Part shown: one piece after another, positions 58,446 to 64,000 of the stretch
How the letters are laid out: the number at the start of each line of letters is the position of its first letter
How positions within the stretch are numbered: the first letter of the stretch is position 1
Source: Orychophragmus violaceus
Lineage: Eukaryota > Streptophyta > Magnoliopsida > Brassicales > Brassicaceae
Length of the DNA: 64,000 nt
Assembly: GCA_030180135.1 (NCBI GenBank)
Contig: CM058236.1
Coordinates: forward strand, 1 to 64,000
Direction of reading: 5' to 3'
The notes under the pieces: generated by a model
What the model was told of the DNA's origin: nothing
What the model saw: the letters and a program-made list of their open reading frames with translations, nothing else
Database searches by the model: none
Translations under genes and position numbers: made by a program

Positions 58446-60251
58446 TCCGTTTTCATTTCTATTGCTTTCTTCTTTTTCTACTCGGTTTTGAAATGATTTT
58501 TATGTTTTTTAGGTTTTTTGGTCCTGTTTTGTTGGTTTGGTCCTATGAAAGAAGAAGAAGTTCGGTTATCACAAAGCTAAGATGTAATGATGTGATGTGA
58601 GCTAACAAACGGTTGAGATTGTATCTAGAAAAAAGTGTGAAATCTAAAAGTCCGATTTGATGTTGTTGGCAAGACGTTGTTAGTTCATATCACATGATCC
58701 TTTTGTCCCAATGAGCCTATGATCTGAATAAAGGTTGCCTATTACTATAGAGATGGATATGGTGGTAAAGAATGGATTTGGTGAATACTTTTTGGTCATA
58801 GTATTGTAATATGTGTATTTTTAGCTTGGTGGTTAGTAGTTTAGGTCCGACAGAAATCATTGGGTTGATGACTCAAAATCTGGTAGTTAAGTTTATGACA
58901 TTGGATATGTTCTTTAAATGATTCATTAGGGTTTTTTGGCGAAGAAAATGATTGTTGCTTTCTCAAGATCACATACAACTGAAACAAAGAGTTTCACATT
59001 AACTGTATCAACTTAATTCATTTTTTTAACAGAGTCGAGACTGCAAAAAAAAAAGCAAAGGAATCGAGCTTTTTTTTTTTTTTTTTTTTGTCAACTATCG
59101 AGATTGCTTAGTGAACTCATTCACCTACGTCATAATGTGTTGTTTAATGATTTAATAGATGGTAATAATTTAAGAAAAGGAAGGATATGCTTCAGAGAAT
59201 GTCATAGATGATTTGGAGACTACACCTAATAAAGGTCAGAAGATTTGAATTATATAGGCAACCTGAAAAATATGAAGCGATTTTAGTTAATTGGATTTTC
59301 TTAATGTTTGTTATTGTTGTAATGCATATACACAACCGGAAAGAGCAGAAATATATGATATTGCATTTACGATTGACCAATATAATTACAGTTATAAATT
59401 GAACTAATATAATCAAATGATATCTTATGTTCTAAACAGAATATGTACATAATTTTGGTGTAGCAATATACCAGTAGTCCAATTATGTACAAGATTTCAT
59501 CGAAACCCTCAATGGTATCTTTATGAGAATATATAAAACATAATGATGTATGTGGATATTTAATATAGATATTGACGAGTAATTACATCAAAAGCTTAAA
59601 GATAGAAATAAATTTAATGTTAGAGTTAATTATAGTAAATGCTATTATTTTAAAATTCTATAGCATTTATTATGTTATCGAAAATATATCACAATATCTT
59701 TTTGAATATCTTAGTTAGTTCAATTGGTTAAAATCTACTATAAAATATTATATTATTCTAATATATATCTGAAAAATATATTTGTATTATTCTATTTAAA
59801 ATATAAACCTAAAATATATTATATTTAAACACAAATCGATATAAAATATTATTTATGCCATAAATATGCTAACTTAAATAACTATTTTCGAAAAACATGA
59901 TTTTCTAAATTAAATGTTAATTACATGAATGAGAAAATCTTACCTAAATGTAACAATAACAAATTTACAAAATATTCAAATTTTATATAATTTTCATCTA
60001 ACTAAAATTTATATTTTTTTGCCTGAATTTAGGAATGTATTCAACCATAAAATGGGTTTAATTAGAAAATTAGATCTTAACAATAATAAATCACTTTTAT
60101 ATGATTTAGATAAGGAGTTCATAAAATAGCAATTACATAGAAGTACGATGGAGAAACATGTATACATGATTGAATTTATATATTAAGAATACAAAATATT
60201 GGATTTATATTTGATAGTTAGTCACAAAATGCATTGTCAAGTATAGGAAAA
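58446..60251. other. AT-rich spacer
   Basis: No gene recognised. A T-run of about 20 at 59071-59090 and several short incidental frames are present. Confidence 0.4.
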
Positions 60252-60976
60252 AATGCCAAACAAATCCTAAACTTTGCAAAACTGGCCAAAAAATACATGA
60301 ATTACTGAATCACCAAAAAATACCTAAACTTTTGGTTGACTTTCTCAATAGCTATCAAACTTTTCGTTGACCTAACCAAATTAACACACCGTTAACTAAT
60401 CTAACAGAATAATTAGATGATTTTAAATATGCCGTTTATTGTTCTGTTAAAACGAAACGACGTGGTTTTGGTTTTATAAAAAAAAAAATCGAGTAATCAC
60501 CTAGGCTCAATCTCGGGTCTGGTGTAATATGAGAACAGGTTTGTCACCACTGAGCCAAAGCATTTCATTGGTAATGCTCAAACACAATTTTAATTAAAGT
60601 GTCTTTCATCTTTATTCCTAATTAAATTTCCAAATCGAAAACTTAAACCTAATTCCCAATCAAATGCCTGTAGCTCAGTGGTTACAAACATGATCCCATA
60701 AAACACCAGACCCGAGATCAAGTCTAGAAGGTGACTGTTTTTTTATTTTATTTTATTAAACCAAAAAACCAAAACGACGTCGTTTCGTTTTAACAGAACA
60801 GTAAATGACAGATTTAACGTCATCTAATTATTCTGTTAGATTAGTTAACAGTGTGTTAATTTGACTAGGTCAACGAAAAGTTTGATGATTATTTAGAAAG
60901 TCAACAAAAAATTTAGGTATTTTTTGGTGATTCAGTAATTCATGTATTTTTGCAAAGTTCATGATTTGTTTGGCAT

Positions 60977-60977
<1 letters not shown>
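60252..60977. mobile_element. Foldback element with 320-bp arms
   Basis: Left arm 60252-60571 and right arm 60656-60977 are inverted copies around an 84-base loop, starting aatgccaaacaaatc and ending gatttgtttggcatt. Each arm contains ctcagtggttacaaac...ccagacccgag, recalling tRNA internal promoter boxes. No transposase or clear target duplication was found. MULE-like or foldback class. Confidence 0.75.

Positions 60978-61010
<33 letters not shown>
60978..61010. repeat. Run of 33 C
   Basis: An uninterrupted C tract immediately at the outer end of the right foldback arm. Such runs are rare in plant nuclear DNA. It may be genuine or an assembly artefact. Confidence 0.95.
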
Positions 61011-62552
61011 ATCATGATATTTAAAAGGTGTGGTCAAAGTAACATACTTTTAACATTTCAGTCTTCAAAAAAATGTGACATGAGTAAATATGCATATATA
61101 TATATATATATAGCAGTTAAATCATTATTTTGGACACTTTTGTTTTTTCATCTTTCTCACTCATTTGTATATTGTATTTATTGTGTAGTTAAGTAACACA
61201 CTATAAATTTTCAAAAAAAAAAATAAATCCTTTCAGTTATCATATCCCAAAATTTAATTAATTCAATTGTGTTCAGAAAGCAATGTATGAAAAATAGTTG
61301 ATAAATATTTTCTAATCACTATAGACATTGTGGCACGATCAGAAGTGAGGAGGAAATTATTGAAAACATAATTATGTGGGGTTTGATAATTTTAAAAGTT
61401 GAAAGATTTATAAAAGTCTGGTAGATTTTAAAAATATTTTTTAAATTCTTATCAAAATTTTATATAGATTGTCATTTATTGGAATTGATTATCACTAGTG
61501 ATCTTTCCACCCCCGCGATTTTGTTAATGGTTTGTTGAGTTCAGTTTTTTAATATTCAATTTTGATTGAAATAAATTGTAGTTGTCATGTTCAATGTGTT
61601 ATACATATTTTGGTTTGTGAAGTGTTCATGTCCCTCTTACATTCTTGGTAGGAGAAACAATTTGACTAATCCAAGGTGGAAGCTATGTAGAAGATGTCCT
61701 GGTTTTAAGAAAGAAATATCTGCATAAGAGAAGAACCGATCAGCTAAAAAATGAGATTGATGGAGGATCCAAGGTGTAAGAGTTATTTAGAAAGAACGTG
61801 TGAATCTGATTGAATGGTTGAAGATAGGTCGGACCACAGCGCAAGACCTTCTAAACGCACATAAGTCAGCATTAGAACAACAATTTTTCTAACTCAACAC
61901 TTTTACATTCGATACAAAATTTGTAAGGCGGATATTATTAACGTTGCTCTATCACTTGTTGTAACCTTTGTTTCAATGACTCTGTTTCAATGCGTATCAT
62001 TATCTTGAAATTGGAGGTGGAGGTGTTGATGGGCTGAAGCTCTGAGATTTGAAATGTCCTTCCCAGTTCCAATGTTGCTACTTAAATCCTCTGATTCCAT
62101 TTAAAGGTTCTTCTTTCCCTTTTCAGAGCCTCTAGATGACCCAACAATCTACTACTCAGGTTAATTAAATAGCGTTGGAGGGTGGAAAGATTTTGGACAC
62201 ATCACTTTCATAAGCTGTGTTTAAACTTCAGACCATGTTTGACGCCACTATAGACGTTATAATTGACAAAAATATCCGACTGTTTTACATGTTTCAGGAA
62301 TCAATCTGGATTTTGATACATAATCTGTTCCAATATAAAAAGGTGTTAAATAGTTTTAATGATACAAAACCATTTTCTTAGAACCTGAAATCTAAATAAG
62401 GTATGCTGATAAACTGATCCATTTTTTTGTCACCGACATACTTAGCTGAAACAGCGTCATGTCGTAGACAATATCTCCAACCACCATGTTTCATCCATCC
62501 TTCTGAATCCAGAGTCCAGACTTGGTTTACAACTCCCAAACCATATGTTACA
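61011..62552. other. Spacer, no gene recognised
   Basis: AT-rich with a short (AT)n at about 61092-61112. Coding-like scraps near 61650-61850 and 61990-62160 could not be assigned. Confidence 0.35.
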
Positions 62553-63189
62553 TGTGACTCGGATCAACAGGACAACCATTATGAACACACAGGTCATGGC
62601 CAAGATCAAGAGCCACTTGAAGCAAATCGTCTTTGAGCTCTCTGAATATATCTTTGACGCCCTAACATTTGTGTGTCATGTGCTCGCTAAGCTCTGCTCA
62701 ATGGCCTCCTTGGTAGAGTCGAATATCTTTAGTTGATGAATCCACAACAAAAATGAAGGAAAAAGGTTAAGACCAGCGAAGCCATAAAAACCAATATATG
62801 ATGAACCAACATAGATTATTTTCTCTGTATCTAACCTTCTCTGTATTTTGCACAGATTGGGTTACCATTAGACTACTCTCCTTGAGTTGTCTCGCAAGTA
62901 CCACCATTTCATCAGTGAGACCATCTTGAAGTTTTCTATCATCAAAATGAATCACCAATGTGGCATGAAATCGAAATATTGAACTTAAAAGTTTAAGAGA
63001 ATACCAGCTTTACTCATTGCTATAAAAGTTTTGTTTATAGCATAGAATGCACATAATCAGATGTGTTCCTAGTTTTTGTGAACTATATGCAAATACCTGT
63101 GATTATCAATGTGTTCATGAGCTGCAATGTCTAGTTTTATTTGCTTTGATAGACCAGCATCAATAGTTTGCTCCTTGGACCTTGTAGAC
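62553..63189 (-). pseudogene. USE1-like SNARE gene fragment
   Basis: Three minus-strand exons with GT-AG junctions and matching phases: 63097-63189 (KQIKLDIAAHEHIDNH), 62836-62935 (RKLQDGLTDEMVVLARQLKE...VQNTEK) and 62553-62726 (FDSTKEAIEQSLAST...). They match the C-terminal half of plant USE1, an ER Qc/SNARE-like protein of Golgi-to-ER traffic, including the membrane anchor (LLILAMTCVFIMVVLLIRVT). A TGA at 62676-62678 replaces the Gly of LASTGH, and the normal stop after RVT is lost. The N-terminal half is absent. It is a decayed partial copy. Confidence 0.8.
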
Positions 63190-63419
63190 CTATACCTCAT
63201 TCAAAAGAAGCTGGTAAGAAAATAGAAAAGAATTACACGTTTAGAAGCATGCCAATCAAGTAGTCCACATGCAAAACTCCTGCCACAGAAAGTAATTCAG
63301 AAGCCATTACACAATCCAAAAAAAAAAAGCTCGAAAATACATAACTCAAAAATTACTGGTGTTGGTCTCAAGCATGAAAGTCTTTTTTTTAATTGCTAAT
63401 TTAGTGATTAATGATTTAC

Positions 63420-63537
63420 CAATTTCAAGATCATGCCATGGATGAGCAGCAACGATCTCCTTGATAAAGATGAGAGTATCCTCTCGTTTAAACGTGGAGC
63501 TGGTGTCAGATTGATTCTCTTTCACTTCTTCACTCAT
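63420..63537 (-). pseudogene. Soluble inorganic pyrophosphatase first coding exon, isolated
   Basis: ATG at 63537 opens MSEEVKENQSD...AAHPWHDLEIG. The ending and the split final Gly codon before GTAAATC are those of plant cytosolic PPa-type pyrophosphatases, which hydrolyse PPi to phosphate. The middle (STFKREDTLIFIKEIV) departs from the family. An upstream acceptor at the ATG and a donor-like ccaag|gtacg near 63943 suggest a kept 5'-UTR intron. No catalytic exons follow. Instead USE1-like exons lie downstream. Confidence 0.6.
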
Positions 63538-64000
63538 CTAACATATAGAGCAATTCAAGAAAACAAACCAAACGTTTAGATTCTGTTACACGGTTTCTTG
63601 AGTTCATGTCTAGATCAGGACACGATGCACATACATAATAAAAGATTTAACACTCAAAAGTCAGATTATACTAACACTAATCAATAAAACCCTATCACAT
63701 ATCAATCTTCGCAGTCCATCTCATGAAAGTGAATGAAAATATAGAGAAATTAAAATCAAAGAAAAAATACATCATCCCGAGATTTCAGCTCACCAGTGAC
63801 AATTTTAAGTATTAACACTAACAATCTTGATCGTATTTGTTCATTTCTCGATTGATTTTCCGTTTGAAGCAAAATCTAGAGCGTCAAAACATCAAAGCGA
63901 ACCAAGAATTGAGATCTAAGAAGCAGATAGAAAGTCGTACCTTGGAGTGGATGTTTGAAGACAAAAGTAATAGGTCTCAAAAAGTACTGTAACTATCTCG
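63538..64000 (-). other. Probable 5' leader of the pyrophosphatase-like exon
   Basis: On the minus strand, a leader exon end near 63943 and an intron to 63538 are plausible. No other gene is seen before the window edge. Confidence 0.35.

Noticed and set aside
60656..60740. tRNA gene in the foldback arm
   Set aside because: The A-box-like word is good, but the B box does not match GGTTCGANNCC and no cloverleaf could be drawn.

Overview
This is plant nuclear DNA, almost certainly Brassicaceae and probably the Brassica/Raphanus group. The evidence is split genes with GT-AG introns, Ta11-type LINEs, Gypsy and Copia LTR retrotransposons primed by initiator-tRNA-Met, PIF/Harbinger and hAT non-autonomous elements, Helitron ends and AT-rich spacers. 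The gene order (a run of NPF5-type NRT1/PTR transporters next to a LEA/DUF4149 gene) resembles the Arabidopsis chromosome 1 neighbourhoods around At1g22540-At1g22600 and At1g72100-At1g72140. That synteny is from memory and was not aligned.

Region 1-12.9 kb: two tandem minus-strand NPF copies and a remnant of a third. Copy A (1087-5796) is split by a truncated Copia element and frameshifted. Copy B (about 10101-10540) survives as fragments and carries a 1.3 kb retroposon at its 3' end. Copy C (10597-12622) is complete except for one nonsense codon. Between A and B lie a 110-bp tandem repeat and a Ulp1-protease fragment.

Region 12.9-34.8 kb: a decayed plus-strand LINE (A), a hAT-like repeat patch, and a minus-strand LINE (B). 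The ORF1 of LINE B is split by a young 8,974-bp Gypsy element with two 1,930-bp LTRs and a 5-bp target duplication. The Gypsy element has what looks like a 102-nt in-frame intron exactly between gag and pol, the most interesting signal in the window.

Region 35.5-53.7 kb: the gene-bearing part. It has one intact NPF transporter (35499-37963, 558 aa), a LEA/DUF4149 gene with ABRE-type promoter sites, an F-box gene, a small GRF-zinc-finger membrane protein gene, and a TBC/RabGAP gene arranged divergently from it with two lesions. Between these lie a hAT-type element carrying a U-snRNA-like USE/TATA pair, another retroposon, an old LTR remnant, MITEs, a (CT)75 tract and minisatellites.

Region 53.7-64 kb: mostly AT-rich repeat DNA, with two Helitron ends, a LINE ORF1 fragment, a CACTA-like end and a 726-bp foldback element next to a run of 33 C. 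At the right edge, a soluble-pyrophosphatase first exon lies next to a decayed copy of the SNARE gene USE1.
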